DNA of 64,000 nt from Taxillus chinensis. Its lineage: Eukaryota; Streptophyta; Magnoliopsida; Santalales; Loranthaceae. Positions 1-11,260 of the stretch are shown one piece after another. Made by a program: the position numbers and the translations under genes. The stretch's first letter is position 1. Each line of letters opens with the position of its first letter. The stretch lies in NCBI GenBank assembly GCA_023512835.1, contig CM042087.1, forward strand, positions 20,093,260-20,157,259, written 5' to 3'. The notes below the pieces were generated by a model, which saw only the letters and a list, made by a program, of their open reading frames with translations, was not told where the DNA came from and did no database searches.

Positions 1-805
1 ATTCTGGAGCTACTATCACCGGTCCTGAACCGAGCTTCTCTTTCAGGATGTAAAGGCCTGAAGGCAGTCTTCCGAAAATATGAAAGGAACATCCTTCTCT
101 AAAAGCATGCTTAGGGGCTTGGCAATTTTTGAGAAATCTTTGATGAACCGCCGATAAAACCCTGCATGACCCAGAAAGCTCCGGATGCCTTTCACATTAG
201 TGGGAGGAGGTAGACTCTCAATGGTGGAGATCTTTGCTCTATCTACTTCCAACCCAGTGCGGACACTCTATGCCCAAGGATGACTCCTTCCTTGACCATG
301 AAGTGACACTTCTCCCAGTTCAAGACCACGTCCTTTTCCTTGCATCGGACTAACACGGTTTCCGGATTTCGAGCGAGATGGAAAAAGATGAACCAAATAC
401 CGAGAAGTCATCCATAAAGACTTCCATAATGTCCTCCACTAACCCTTGAAAAATGGCCATCATACACCTCTGGAAGGTAGCAAGGTGCGTTGCAGAGACC
501 AAATGGCATACGCCGGAAAGCATACGTGCCAAAAGGACGCGTGAATATAGTCTTCTCTTGATCCTCCAGGGCAACCGCTATCTGGTTGTATCCAGGAATA
601 ACCGTCCAGGAAAGCAATAATACGGGTAGCCAACTAACCGATCTAGCATTTGATCAATGAAAGGTAACGGAAAGTGGTCCTTACGCATGGCTTTATTCAG
701 CTTGCGGTAATCAATGCACACGCGCCACCCGGTCACCGTGCGGGACGGAATAAGCTCGTTCTTCTCATTGCGTATCACCGTCATGCCGCCTTTCTTGGGA
801 ACCAC
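1..805 (-). pseudogene. Athila reverse transcriptase (broken)
   Basis: RNA-dependent DNA polymerase domain of a Ty3 element, in at least three frames. At 805-578 is the N-terminal palm/fingers part with [12 protein letters not shown] and DHFPLPFIDQMLDRL. At 617-408 is the middle part with TRPFGTYAFRRMPFGLCNAP. The catalytic double aspartate is visible as EVFMDDFSVFG at about 420-390. At 252-43 is the C-terminal part with IRSFLGHAGFYRRFIKDFS, leading into RNase H. The frame changes around 600, 400 and 300 show that the gene is dead. It continues beyond base 1. The identification is firm from the ordered RT blocks. Confidence 0.88.
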
Positions 806-1247
806 TTATCTTGGACTAACCCAGGAGCTATCTGAAATGGCATATATGATTCCCGCTTTCCTCCACTTAGAATCTCCTTGCCAACGACTTCCTTCATTGC
901 AGGATTGAGCCTGCGTTGGCGCTCTACAAGTAGGAGTATAAGACTCCTCCATCAATATCTTGTGCATGCGACCGCTGGACTTATACCTTTTATATCATCC
1001 AGAGACCACCCCAGGGCCTGCTTATGCTCTCGTAAGACTTCTAGTAGCTGTCCTGGTTTCCTCTCTCGTTAGGACGCAGCTACTATCACAGGGTAACGCC
1101 CTTGTGTATCCAAAAACTCGTACCTCGGATGTTCGGGAGTTGCTTGAACCTGGCAAGGGGTCCGTGATTGCCGAGGAGTCGATTGAGGAAGGCTGCTTCT
1201 CGGTTCGTTCTTTCAAGACTTCATAAGTCTCTTCCGGTTCCACCTCC

Positions 1248-2072
1248 TCAAAATCCCTCGTTGCAATTCTGTTCCAAGCTTTCAGTGATCAAGCTCTCTT
1301 CGAAGTAGCTGTCCACGAATTCAGCAATCTGATCAATCCAATAATAGCTGGAATGATCATTTGCCTTGCGCATCGAACGCTCCATGTTGAACACTACTGC
1401 ATCTTCATCCACACGCAGCGTCAACTCCCCTGAGTTTACATCGATCAAGGCCCTTCCAGTACTCAGGAATGGCCTTCCAAGAATCAATTGGACTCCTTTA
1501 TCTTCTTCCATTTCCAATACAACAAAATCCACTGGGAAGATAAAGCGATCCACCTTGATTAAAACATCTTCAATAATGCCCGCCGGCTTTCCTATTGATC
1601 GATCAGCAAATTGTAAAGATATGGAAGTGGGCTTTATTCCAGTCAAGCCCAGTCGCCGATAGATGGACATTGGCATCAGATTTATACTCGCCCCTAAGTC
1701 ACATAGGGCTTGCTCCAATTGCGAGGTGCCAATGGTATAGGTCAGCGTGAAACTACCCGGATCTTTAAGCTTGGGCGGTAGCTTGTGCTGCACCACTGCA
1801 CTAACATCATTTGTGAGAGCCACTATCTCACAATCAGTGTAGCTTCTCCTCTTGGACAGTAGATCCTTTAAAAATTTGACATATCCAAGCATCTGTTCCA
1901 AGGCTTCTATGAATGGGATGTTCACCTCCAGCTTTTTGAATACATCTAAGAATTTCTGGAACTGAGCATCTAATTTCTGTTTCCTCAGCCTTTGAGGATA
2001 CGGCATAGGAGGTTTATATGGAGCGGGAGTGCTAACTTCAGGCTGACGGATTGTCGGTTGACTACTCCCCAC
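1248..2072 (-). pseudogene. Athila gag-pro: retropepsin domain
   Basis: Open frame of about 274 codons within the gag-pol polyprotein. The C-terminal half has the aspartic protease core QALCDLGASINLMPMS, with the catalytic Asp in DLGA, then the flap and the LILGRPFLSTGRALIDV block that is standard in Athila/Tat retropepsins. The N-terminal half (PPMPYPQRLRKQKLD..., then KLEVNIPFIEALEQM) is the conserved gag-protease linker of this lineage. The enzyme would process the polyprotein inside the particle. The open frame starts and stops because of frameshifts, so neither end is a natural terminus. The stretch 806-1247 is the decayed protease-RT linker, with no intact domain. Confidence 0.85.
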
Positions 2073-3712
2073 CTTTTCCTTCTGGTTCTTACGTTGCTCA
2101 GCATCTCCTTCTTTAGCTTCCTCCTGGGTGTCTTGTTCGACTCCTCCTTGGTTGGCTCGATTTTCTTCTCTCTAGCTGGTAGTTCTTTCCCACTTCGAAG
2201 CATTATGGCTTTGCATTGCTCCCTTGGGTTGACCTCCGTATTGCTAGGAAAAGTGTTTGATGAAGATGGCCTAACTTCATTTGCTAGCCGGCCAATCTGT
2301 CGCTTCTATATTCTTCATGGCAGCCCCAAGATCCTGGGGGAAGTGGTAAGGGACTCAATCCTCGTATCCCCCTTACTCATTCTGTCAGTTGCTTGCTTAG
2401 CAAATTGATAAAAGAAGTTCTGCATCTCTTCATCCTTTGCCTTCTCTTTGTCTTCCTCCTTCTGTTGAGGCATCTTCTGGAACCCAGGAGGAAGTGGTGG
2501 CTGAGAATGTTCTCCATACTGTGGTGCTCCAGTAGCAGAGACCTTATTCTGCCTTGGCCATAAGTAAGGCTATTGTTGAAATTGGTGAGGTCCTCCTTGA
2601 TTCCTGGAAGTTGTTGGGCCGAGGAGGATTCATGCACTGGTTTGGATTCCGAAATTGTCGCTGAAATCCTCCACCTCGATTCCCAACATATTGGGCTTCT
2701 TCAGACAATTGGGCAGCACGGCGTCTTCAAGAATCGCCTTGGGTTGTTCAGTTCTGCCCTCCATGCGAACAGCCATCACGGATATTTGCTCTGTCAGTAA
2801 CTCCATCTTCCTTGTCAACTCATCGAACTGAGTTGAATTTGAGGAATTTGATACCACAGCCACCGGCTCAGCTCTAGGGCGTCTGTCATTCGACCATTGG
2901 CAGTTGGACAACGCCATTCTCTCTATGAGCTCTCTCGCTGCGAAGGATCCATCATCATGAATGCTCCTCCAGCGGCCGCATCTATCATGCTCCTTGTATT
3001 TGCATGCGGACTGCGTAAAAAGATTCGACTTGTAACCATTCCTGGCCTGCCATGATTAGGACACCTCCTAACCAAGTCTTTGAATCGCTCCCAGGCCTCG
3101 TATAGCGACTCATCACCGTGCTGGGTGAGTTGATTTATTTGGCTCCTTAAATGAATAACTCTTGTTGGTGGAAAGTACTTAGAGAGAAACTTCTCCACCA
3201 TTTGGTCCCATGTGTGTATTGCGCAAGCGGTAGGGATTGGAACCAACCAAGAGCTCGGTCCTTCAGGGAAAATGGGAAGAGTCGCAGCTTAATGGCGTCA
3301 TCCGAGACTCCATTAATTTTGATGGTGTCGCAAATTTGCAAGAATCGCGCTAGATGGTTGTGTGGATCATTTAGTGCCGAGCCTCGGAATGCATCTTGCC
3401 CAACCATTTGCAGTAGGCGCAGGCTTCACTCGAAGTTGTTTGCTTGGACCGGCACCCTTCTAATGCCCGAATACTCATCCGATAAGACAGGTCTAGCATA
3501 ATCCATGAAGGTCCTCGGCTGATAACCGCCTTGGCCGTTGTGTCCCTGATCTTCCCTTGCTCTGTTTTCAGCCATGATTTCTTCGCACAAGGTATGTAAA
3601 CCTTCCAACTCTTGTTCACCGCAACTAATACCCTTCGAGCCCTTCGTTGCTCTCGCAACGTTTGTTCGATTTCGGGATCGTATGGTAATAACTCACCCCT
3701 GGTGTGACGCAT
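2073..3712 (-). pseudogene. Athila gag (capsid region, frameshifted)
   Basis: Capsid-like polyprotein, retrotransposon gag family. A plausible start Met lies at 3712 (MRHTRGELLPYDPEIEQ). The frame shifts near 3600, continues through FMDYARPVLSDEYSGIRR at about 3510, and then reads the core gag domain DPHNHLARFLQICDTIKING and LRLFPFSLKDRALGWFQSLP at 3407-3230. The next block, KYFPPTRVIHLRSQINQLTQ and LYEAWERFKDLVRRCPNHG, is at 3200-3050. The C-terminal part (2917-2377) is poorly conserved and rich in Gln and Ser. At least four frame changes make it non-functional. Confidence 0.82.
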
Positions 3713-3876
3713 ACACGAAGAATTTTCTCAAACACCTAGGGTGCACTCCGACACGTAGCAAAAACAAAAGATACCAGGTAACACCGTACTAGCAAAATTA
3801 TAAGAAAATAAAATTCCAGATCGCAAATAAACTTAAGCACCTAATGTCACTTAGTCCTAACAACGTTTGGCTTGCC

Positions 3877-3894
3877 TCCCCGGCAACGGCGCCA
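3877..3894 (-). other. Primer-binding site, tRNA-Asp type
   Basis: On the minus strand the site reads TGGCGCCGTTGCCGGGGA, complementary to the 3' end of plant tRNA-Asp. It lies six bases inside the LTR end at 3901. It fixes the element's orientation as minus and supports the Athila/Tat assignment. Confidence 0.9.
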
Positions 3895-4800
3895 AAAACT
3901 TGACCCGCATAAATTATGTCGAGGGTTTTACAGGCAAGTGCCTGGTCAAGTAATAAAATGGAGTATTAAGACTCCGGTCGTCGAACCCACAGGGAGGTAG
4001 CTAATCTTGTTAAGCGGCAAGCACTAAGCTAACAAGTTGTTTTTATGTCCTGGACAATTGATTTTTGTTGGACAAATAATGTGAACGAAAGGTGATTAAA
4101 TCAGAAAGTTGGCAAGCTATTGGTATAGAAATTTCAGTGATTAAGGATCTAGGGTCACAATGTTTACCACCCAATCGATTGTAATAGTCTGGTTATGGCT
4201 CTTGTTCTTGATTTATGTTCTAGTTCACGTTCATGTTGATTATCTCCTACCTATCTTACATTTGGTCCATGCTAAGATAGATTTAAGGCTTTTATCCCAT
4301 TTGGTCCATGTGAATAAAAGTGATCAAGGTAGATAAACAATCTAATACTTGCAGACTTGGTCCATCATGCAATATTAAATCTAATTCACTAGTGTTCCAC
4401 CCTAGACAAGGGCTAAGATTACCTAATTATGCATAAACTAGGCATTTCCATTCAAGCAAGTGAATTAAACAAGAACTAAATTCTATTTTATTGAACAACC
4501 ATAACCAAACTGACTACAATTTATTGGGGCCTACATTGCTCCCCTAGACTAACAAGACTACTCCATAATCATGACAAAAACAATAACAATTACAGGAAAG
4601 AACATGATTACAGTACCAGGACAATAAAGGAAGACCCCAAGATGAACCAGGACTCCAGCCTCCAAAGACTCCGGCGTCTGCTGCCCAAACTCACTCCTTG
4701 CCAAGGACAATCCGATCTTTTAGCAATGGCTATAGCTCTTTTCAGAACTCAGATCAGATTCTCCCACTCAAGATGATTTACAATGCCTCCAAAAACCCCT

Positions 4801-4808
4801 ATTTATAG
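4801..4808 (-). promoter_or_regulatory. TATA box of the Athila LTR
   Basis: Minus strand reads CCTATAAATAGGGG around this point. It lies downstream (in the minus direction) of the palindrome and G-boxes and about 0.9 kb before the primer site, as expected for an LTR promoter. Confidence 0.6.
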
Positions 4809-4868
4809 GTTTTAGTGGGCCAAATTAGGGTTACAAAAGGTGTGCCCTAATTATAAATGTGGTTGCAG

Positions 4869-4888
4869 CCAAAACGACGTCATTTTGG
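4869..4888 (-). promoter_or_regulatory. TGACGTC-core palindrome upstream of the TATA box
   Basis: A 20-bp near-perfect palindrome, CCAAAA-CGACGTCA-TTTTGG, about 60 bp upstream of the Athila TATA box. The core TGACGTC is a classical bZIP (CRE/as-1-like) site. Similar ACGT-core palindromes occupy the same place in the chromovirus LTRs of this window. Confidence 0.5.
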
Positions 4889-5011
4889 TTAGTGACACTA
4901 ATCGACGTTCTAGGCGAAATAAAACTCAAACTACACCAAATTTGACCCCAGTTCTTTAGAGGAAAATGATTAAAACAACAAAATACATCATTTGGAGCGC
5001 AAAAATGCTTG

Positions 5012-5164
5012 CACATGAGAATGCACGTGAGAAGACCCTTTTCACGTGCAGCTCCAATTTGACTCAAATTTGCTCCAAAGCTTCCTCTTGAGTTGTAAAA
5101 GGCATCCATGCAATAAAATCCTTGCACGTGAGAAATGCACGTGAGAAGGCTTTTCACGTGCACC
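5012..5164 (-). promoter_or_regulatory. G-box cluster in the Athila U3
   Basis: Repeated GCACGTGAGAA and TTTTCACGTGCA words give at least five CACGTG or near-CACGTG sites in 150 bp, arranged as two inverted-repeat blocks. G-boxes bind bZIP and bHLH factors in plants. A role in expression of this LTR is inferred. Confidence 0.45.
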
Positions 5165-5426
5165 TTGATTTTGCCTTCATTTTGCTTCTATCTTCTTCCT
5201 ATAGCTTCCTTGTGAGTTGATGGAGTGATCTAGCCAAAGTGTGTGGGAAAAGGTTGCTCCAAAACCTGCCAAAAAAACTCAAAAAAGTACCACTATACAC
5301 CAAACAGGGTCTTCCTAGGGGTTAGAGCAAATATGTCGAAAATAACATGCAAATAGGTACAAAACATATGCTAAAACACCCTATATAAGGCATAGGATAA
5401 CGACATAAATCCACGTTATCAATATC

Positions 5427-7495
5427 ACATCACAAATAGGGTGCAAATACAAGTCCACGGACCCATGTCCGGGATATAATACAAACAATACAGAATACAG
5501 CACTATATCATACATCAGAGTAGTGGGCACGTCCTCCTGGAAGAAAGTTCTCCACTAGTCTCGGGTCACACCTGAAAAAGGTAAACAACAAGTAGGGGTG
5601 AGCAACAAGCTCAGTAGGTGACCCCAACACTCCATATCATGCAAACATACTAGTCTATGCTACATGCTCTGTGTACTCGTGCACTGTGTAGTGTGCACAA
5701 TCATCAGGACTCAGCCTGCAAACAAACATCAAGACCCAGCCTGCCCACATAGGACAGCTTGTCCACGATCCTCCATGGGATTCCAGCTCAGGGCACTCAG
5801 CCCTAGCTCTATGAGCTCAACGGCTTACGAGCTCAACGGCTCAACACAATCCTCAACGGGATTTCACTTCAGGGGCACTCGGCCCTACCACAGCGCTATA
5901 TGCCTGGACACAGTGCACACAAGCCTGCCATCGGCGCATATGCTTGCCACGGCCACAGCGCAATATGCTCGGCCACAGTGCCACACAGGCCTGCCATCGG
6001 CGCATATGCCTGCCCCGTCAACCACATAGCATCATCTGTGCTTCACGGTGAGAACCCAACAAGCCATGGAACCTAAGTCCCAAATCTACAAACCAATCAT
6101 ACCAATACCAATATGGTCTTAAGGTGTACAACAATCCCTTTAGAACTGTAGCCAGTCTTCACAAGTCAATCTTCATTCCTTGACTAAGGAAGGAGATACC
6201 CATATAGCTTATTTTCTTGCAATAAAAAGTCCCGGCATTGGGTCTCCATATCATAACTATGATAATCTGATTTTTTGGGATTTTTCTGATATTTCTAACC
6301 CCACTTTCCAAAAAGTCACCACTACGAACTTTTGGGTTTTTCCGAGATTTTACACTAAATCCAATTTTCACATTTTGAAAGAGTGGGAATTTATTTTTCT
6401 AGTATTTTTCTTTGAATCCAAATGGGGGGTATTTCGTTATTTACATTGTAACTTAAGTATTAAATGTGGAGAGGCATAATGGTTACAATGTAAATGGTCC
6501 AGTCCAGTCACACTGGAACTGCACTGTCCAACTGCTCGAAACTGCCTGCTCGAGACACCTTGCTTGACGCTCTGCTTGATGCTGCTCGACGCTCTAGGCT
6601 CGAGCATCATGCTCGAGGCTCCCTGCTCGACGCTGCTCGACACTCTGCTCGAGGCTACATTTTGCTCGATGCTCCTTGCTCGAAGCCTCTACTCGAGACA
6701 CTTGCTTGAGGCTGCTCGAAGCTAGCCTCAGCGCCTCCCCGATTGTGAATTGCCGACTGTGCTCTTCCCCAATTCGTCCCAAAACCCAATTATACTTGTT
6801 AAATCTCCATTTTTATGCAACAATTCATCCCTATTAAGGGTTTCTAACATCATCTAGCCATAGTAGGCTACCAAACAACCTAAATTATCTAGGTTTCATG
6901 CTCAATTTCCATTTTCTCCAATTTCTAGGATTCATCACGAATTTGCATGATTTCATCAAATTTTTACATGTTAATCCAATAAAACAGCAAGAAAAGGGTG
7001 AAGAATCAACGGAACACCTACCTGAAATGATTCTTGATGCTTGAACGAGCTCAACACGCCCCAAATTGAAGGCTCCAAGCTTCCTTCTCTCTTTCTCTCT
7101 CTAAGCTCTCCAACGTAGACGTAGAAACGCTGAAACGTAACGTGGAAGCTCTCTTTCCCCCTATTTATATTTCTATATTTTCTTTTATTAATAAATCCCA
7201 AAAATATTAATTGACCTCCCAAGGTCACGAACTCCAAATTGAGCCCAAGCATAGTCAAAACGCTCGAAATGACAAGCACATCACTATCCATATATTTTCC
7301 AACCCAATTGACTACTCAAACGCAAAGTTAATCAATAAACCCCAAAAAGTCAACAATCGGGCCACTCAGGTCCCCGACCCGGAATTGGGCCCAATTACAG
7401 TCAAAATACTCACATTGATGAACACAATATTGTCCAGATGTTTTTAACAACAGAGAAAGACTATCTCTTAGCCTTACCCAAATACAAGTCTTTAT
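5427..7495 (-). repeat. Ty3 LTR-like remnant (minus)
   Basis: No coding capacity. Near its left end it has the GGGGTGAGCAACAAGCTCAGTAGG signature (5595-5622) also found in the B-E chromovirus LTRs. It then has CACAGGC-type words, a CT-rich leader at 7080-7112 and a minus-strand TATAAATA near 7168-7178. Its right part (6966-7490) matches 48138-48700 for most of its length, including the block GATGAACACAATATTGTCCAG. It is therefore a decayed LTR or solo LTR of one family present twice. The Athila element appears to have inserted near its left end. Exact ends were not found. Confidence 0.55.
6532..6724. repeat. Degenerate TGCTCGA tandem repeat
   Basis: About 18 imperfect copies of a 7-11 bp word built on TGCTCGA(GGCT/CGCT), inside the LTR-like remnant. 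Short reading frames here on both strands are by-products of the repeat. Confidence 0.75.
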
Positions 7496-8045
7496 ATGAA
7501 CTGACTTTCATCCGGAGTAAAGATAATTCGTAGAAGAATATCCAGATGAACACTAGACCGAGTCTGTAGAAACAGGTGCTATAAGAGAAAAATAGATTCC
7601 TTTGCTTTCTTGAAGTCGACGAGAAAAGAAGTACCACAACACTTCAAATCTGAGACATCAGACAAGATAATTATCGGCGAAAATGCAAAGAGAATCTGAA
7701 CTTGTAGCTTCCCAAAGATAAACAAAAAGAACAGAAGACTTAACAGGTTGGGATTAGTACCGATATAAACAGATATGAAAAGTCATCATAATCCAAACTA
7801 AAATAATTAGAACTTATGCATTTAAAAGCAGGCGAGATACATACATATGAGTTAAGGATCATTTTACTGAAATCAAAGCATATGTCAGATAAGAAACACG
7901 TAAGTTCATATTGGTCAACATAGCGAAACCTTCATGTTGAACGACATAGCTAAGATTAATTAAATTTATATGATTTGCCCAAATTAAGATTCATGAGTGA
8001 GAATCGATTAAAGAACACATGCCAATAGCAAAACCAAATGCACAT
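7496..8045 (-). repeat. Inverted fragment of copia-associated sequence
   Basis: The reverse complement of this stretch matches 15943-16560 in the copia element. Shared blocks include TTCTCACTCATGAATCT, TATGTTGACCAAT and TCTGACATATGCTT in the same order. Its inner edge corresponds closely to the point where copia integrase homology stops (about 15943), and its other edge to the CCGGATATTCTTC block at about 16470. It is therefore a second, reversed and older copy of the non-coding piece between integrase and the captured gene. No open frame of note. Confidence 0.6.
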
Positions 8046-8057
8046 TGATGTAGCCGT

Positions 8058-8550
8058 TGTCCATGACATGGAGAAACAGGGAGGAACACATGATCGCCCA
8101 TAGAAAAGTCCAAAGGTCACCGCCACTGATCCGCATAAGATTTTTGTCGACTCGAGCCGACAACAAGCATTGATGAATCAACTTGACCTTCTCGGTAGCC
8201 TCTTAAACCAACTATGGTCTCAAAAGAGCTATCTCCCCCACCTCAATCCAACACGAAGGGGATCGAAACGGCCTCCCATACAACTCCTCAAAAGAAGCCA
8301 TGCCAATAGATGCCTGATAACTGTTGTTGTAGGCAAACTCCTCCAAAGGAAGGTGAGTTGCCCACGAAACCCCAAAATCGAGCACACAGGCATGCAACAT
8401 GTCCTCCATTGTCTGATTCGTCCTCTCCATCTGACCGTCAGTCTTAGGGTGAAAAGCGGTACTCATGCTAAGCTTTGTCCCCTTAGCCTCCTGCAAGCCT
8501 ATCCAAAAACGGAAAGTGAACCTCGAATCTCCGTCGGACACAATCGACAA
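8058..8550 (-). pseudogene. Integrase core, fragment F
   Basis: Encodes the second half of a Ty3 integrase: SIVSDGDSRFT carries the second catalytic Asp, and STAFHPKTDGQMERTNQT carries the catalytic Glu. Then come [17 protein letters not shown] and ELYGRPFRSPSCW, typical of chromoviruses. The bases from 8211 down to 8058 are frameshifted remains of the next segment. The upstream half of the gene lies beyond the solo LTR. The frame is broken and there is no start. Confidence 0.82.
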
Positions 8551-9096
8551 TGGTGTAGGACCCTATTTTGTCCGGGTTGGACATACTAACCCCATTTGAT
8601 ATACCTTTCGGCCCATGCCATATACCTTATTGAACAGGTCCACAATGATCCCATACTTCCAAGGAATGGTCTACCCCAATCTGCACGAGATGGATACAAT
8701 TGACACGGATGGGGGAGTTCAAAATTAATGACTTTTGCTACAAGTCCTTGAAGCACCCCAAGACCAACACCAGGTGATGGAGGATGAAAATTGGAGACCA
8801 ACGCACTCGACCGAGCTCAAATCGGACTTAAAATGAAGAAGTTATGGCCAAAACAACTTTCGTTGGAAAAAGTCAAACTTGCCAAAAGACGGTCAATGCC
8901 CCTGGTCAAACTACCCGCAAAAGTGATCATGCGAAACTCTTCAAAATGCCTATGTAGGCAAATACGGATCTCCCCGAACAATCCCTGGAAGGTTATCCAT
9001 TTTTGCATTTTTGGTGGGGGTAAAAAGGTAATTAAAAGTTCAAAAAAAAAAAAAAACGGGGGTTGACCTGCCGACACTTCGACCCATTGACCCCAA

Positions 9097-9374
9097 AGCT
9101 CGAAGCCTTGAAGCCCCGAAGACCCGAAGCCTGAAGCCTCGAAGCCCCGAAGCTCGAAGCCTCGAAGCCCCGAAGCTCGAAGCCCCGAAGCTCGAAGCCT
9201 CGAAGCCCGGAAGCCTCGAAGCCCCGAAGCCCCGAAGACCCGAAGCTCGAAGGCTCGAAGCCCCGAAGCTCGAAGCCTCGAAGCCCGGAAGCCTCGAAGC
9301 CCCGAAGCCTCGAAGCCCCGAAGCTCGAAGCCCCGAAGTCCCGAAGCTCGAAGCCCCGAAGCCTCGAAGCCCCG
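9097..9374. repeat. 9-bp CGAAGCCYC tandem array
   Basis: About 30 imperfect copies of a 9-bp word (CGAAGCCTC, CGAAGCCCC, CGAAGCTC variants), followed to about 9620 by looser repeats of CTGCCGACACTTCGACC and TTCGACCCTCG. Long minus-strand frames rich in Gly, Arg, Ser and Leu across this array are artefacts of a period divisible by three. Confidence 0.85.
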
Positions 9375-9989
9375 TTGACCTGCTGAGTTCTGACCTTTGA
9401 CCCTTCGACCCTCGTACACCTTCCACCTTCGACCCTTCAACCCTCGAAGCCCCGCTGCCGACACTCCGACCATTTGGCCCTTTGACCGTTGTTCCTCGAA
9501 GCCTCGTTGCCGACATTTCGACCCGCGGCACCCGTACGCCTTCCACCTCCGACCCTTCGACCCTCGAAGCCTCGCTGCCGACGCTTTGACCTGCCGACAC
9601 TTCGACCTGCCGACACTTCGAACCTCCGACCCTTTTTGGCCTTCGCTGATTTTTCTCACTGGCTTATTTTTGTCACTGTTTATTCACGGGGCTTGTTTTA
9701 TGCACTGGCCACCTAACAAAGAATCATTTCTCACCAACCTGTCAATCACATGTGCTGCTAAAATACAAATTCAAAAAGGCAATCACGAGCTCCCCTGTTT
9801 CCTGCACAAGCTGTCCACCAGACAAAATACAAAATCTGCAATTAAAAACGCTGCCTTCATAATAGAGCATTAAATGCAGCAATTAATGATAATCCAGCCA
9901 AAAAATTTTCTGCAGCCCTTAAGATGCAGTCATCCATTCCCTGCGCAGAAGGGCGTGGGTTTTCGTTGAAGAGAGCCATCAAAAAAAGA

Positions 9990-11260
9990 GGAAGAGGGAA
10001 CCCTCCATCATTCCAGTGCAGAAAAACAGAAAAAAAAAAAAAAAGAGAGCCATCATCGTGAAGAAAAAACACACAGAGAGAGCCATCATCGTGGGAAAAG
10101 AAACCTGCAAACCAGAGAGAGCAAAAAAAAAACAGAGAGAGAAAAGGAAAAAACAGAGAGTAAAAAAAAAGAGAGAAACTCAAAAACCAGAAAAAAGATC
10201 ACTCTTCCACGCCTCCCTGACTGCCATCCTTTTAGATTAAACGCCCAGTCTTCTGCAATCAACATTACTCCTTCATCCTCTTTCTCTCCTATCTCACCCC
10301 AACTCCTTTTTTTTTCTCAAGAAAAAAAACACAAAAACAGTCCCAACTTCGGCCTTTTTTCTGCGTGTTCAGCAAGCGAAAAACATAACAGACACAAATC
10401 CCTTTCCAATCCCCTATTTCTCACGCCTACTCTCCTTATTTCCAGTCATCAAAAAACTCAAACCCAAAAAATACACCACTCCACTCTTCAAATACCAAGA
10501 AATCCCCCCTCACAAACCTCGCTGTCAGATCTTATTGGTTCTAAGCAAGTGATTATCAGCGCCGGCGGGAGCTCAAGCAGAAGATTGGCATTGCAAAGCT
10601 TCAAAGTCGGTTCAGCCCTTATCTTTTCAATACTTTTTTCAGTTTATTTGTATCAATATTTGGTGTAATTGTTTTTTTAGCATTTTTCTAATTTTCGTTT
10701 TTTAGCTTATCTATATTTGATGTAATTGCTTTTCAACCTTTTTCATTGTATTTTCTTGTATTTCTTCCTATGTGTATGTTGTAATATGTAAAGTATAGTA
10801 AAAAGAAAGGGAAAACAAAAAAGAAAAAGGAGAGAGCAGAGGGAGAACATGAAAAAAAAAAGAGAAAAAGAAGAGTGATTTTATTTTTGTGGATGTCACA
10901 CTCACACACTCCACATCTATTTTGATATATGCATTTTCAATTTCAAAAAAAAAAACCCAAAAAAAAACATGTTTTTCAAAACGTTTTCAATAAATAATTT
11001 TCGAAATGTTTTCAAAAAAAAAAACAAAACAAAACAGAAAAACAAACAAAAAAAACAAAACGTTTTTTTTATAAAATGTTTTTTTAAAAATCTCTTCAAC
11101 AACATGTTTTGAAAATGTTTTCATAAAATGTTTTCCAAATGTCTTCCAACAAAAACAAAAAAAAACAAAGAACAACAAAAAAAACAACAAAAAAAAACAA
11201 CAAAAAAATATAGAAAAACAAACACAAAATGCATGTTCTAACTCAAACCAAAAAAAAGGG
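9990..11260. repeat. A-rich low-complexity tract inside the solo LTR
   Basis: Long runs of A broken by GAGAG and CAAAA words, e.g. 10030-10190 and 10950-11240. Apparent Phe- and Lys-rich frames on both strands come from this composition. I see no gene. Confidence 0.7.

Larger units (their letters stand above)
1..5421 (-). mobile_element. Athila-type Ty3 LTR retrotransposon, 5' half
   Basis: Partial Ty3 element on the minus strand. Read right to left it has an LTR (3901-5421), a primer-binding site matching the 3' end of tRNA-Asp (3877-3894), gag (about 3712-2073), a retropepsin (2072-1248) and the start of pol with reverse transcriptase (805-1), where the window cuts it. A tRNA-Asp primer and a protease with the DLGA motif in place of DTGA are typical of the Athila/Tat branch. 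Gag sequence of the type FMDYARPVLSDEYSGIRR favours Athila. All frames are broken. The 3' LTR lies outside the window, so the TSD (candidate ATATC at 5422-5426) cannot be confirmed. Confidence 0.85.
3901..5421 (-). repeat. Athila 5' LTR
   Basis: On the plus strand it runs from TGACCCGCAT at 3901 to CCACGTTATCA at 5421, so in the coding direction it starts TGATAACGTGG and ends GCGGGTCA, a TG...CA LTR of about 1521 bp. It abuts the primer site. It contains a TATA box, a TGACGTC palindrome and a cluster of CACGTG G-boxes, all in positions expected for a U3 promoter. Confidence 0.85.

Noticed and set aside
8817..9659. Long minus-strand frames (280 and 186 codons) rich in Gly, Arg, Ser and Leu
   Set aside because: They translate the 9-bp CGAAGCCYC array, whose period is a multiple of three, so all frames stay open. 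No real gene.
10917..11190. Phe-rich minus-strand frames
   Set aside because: Caused by the A-rich tract on the plus strand. No conserved features.
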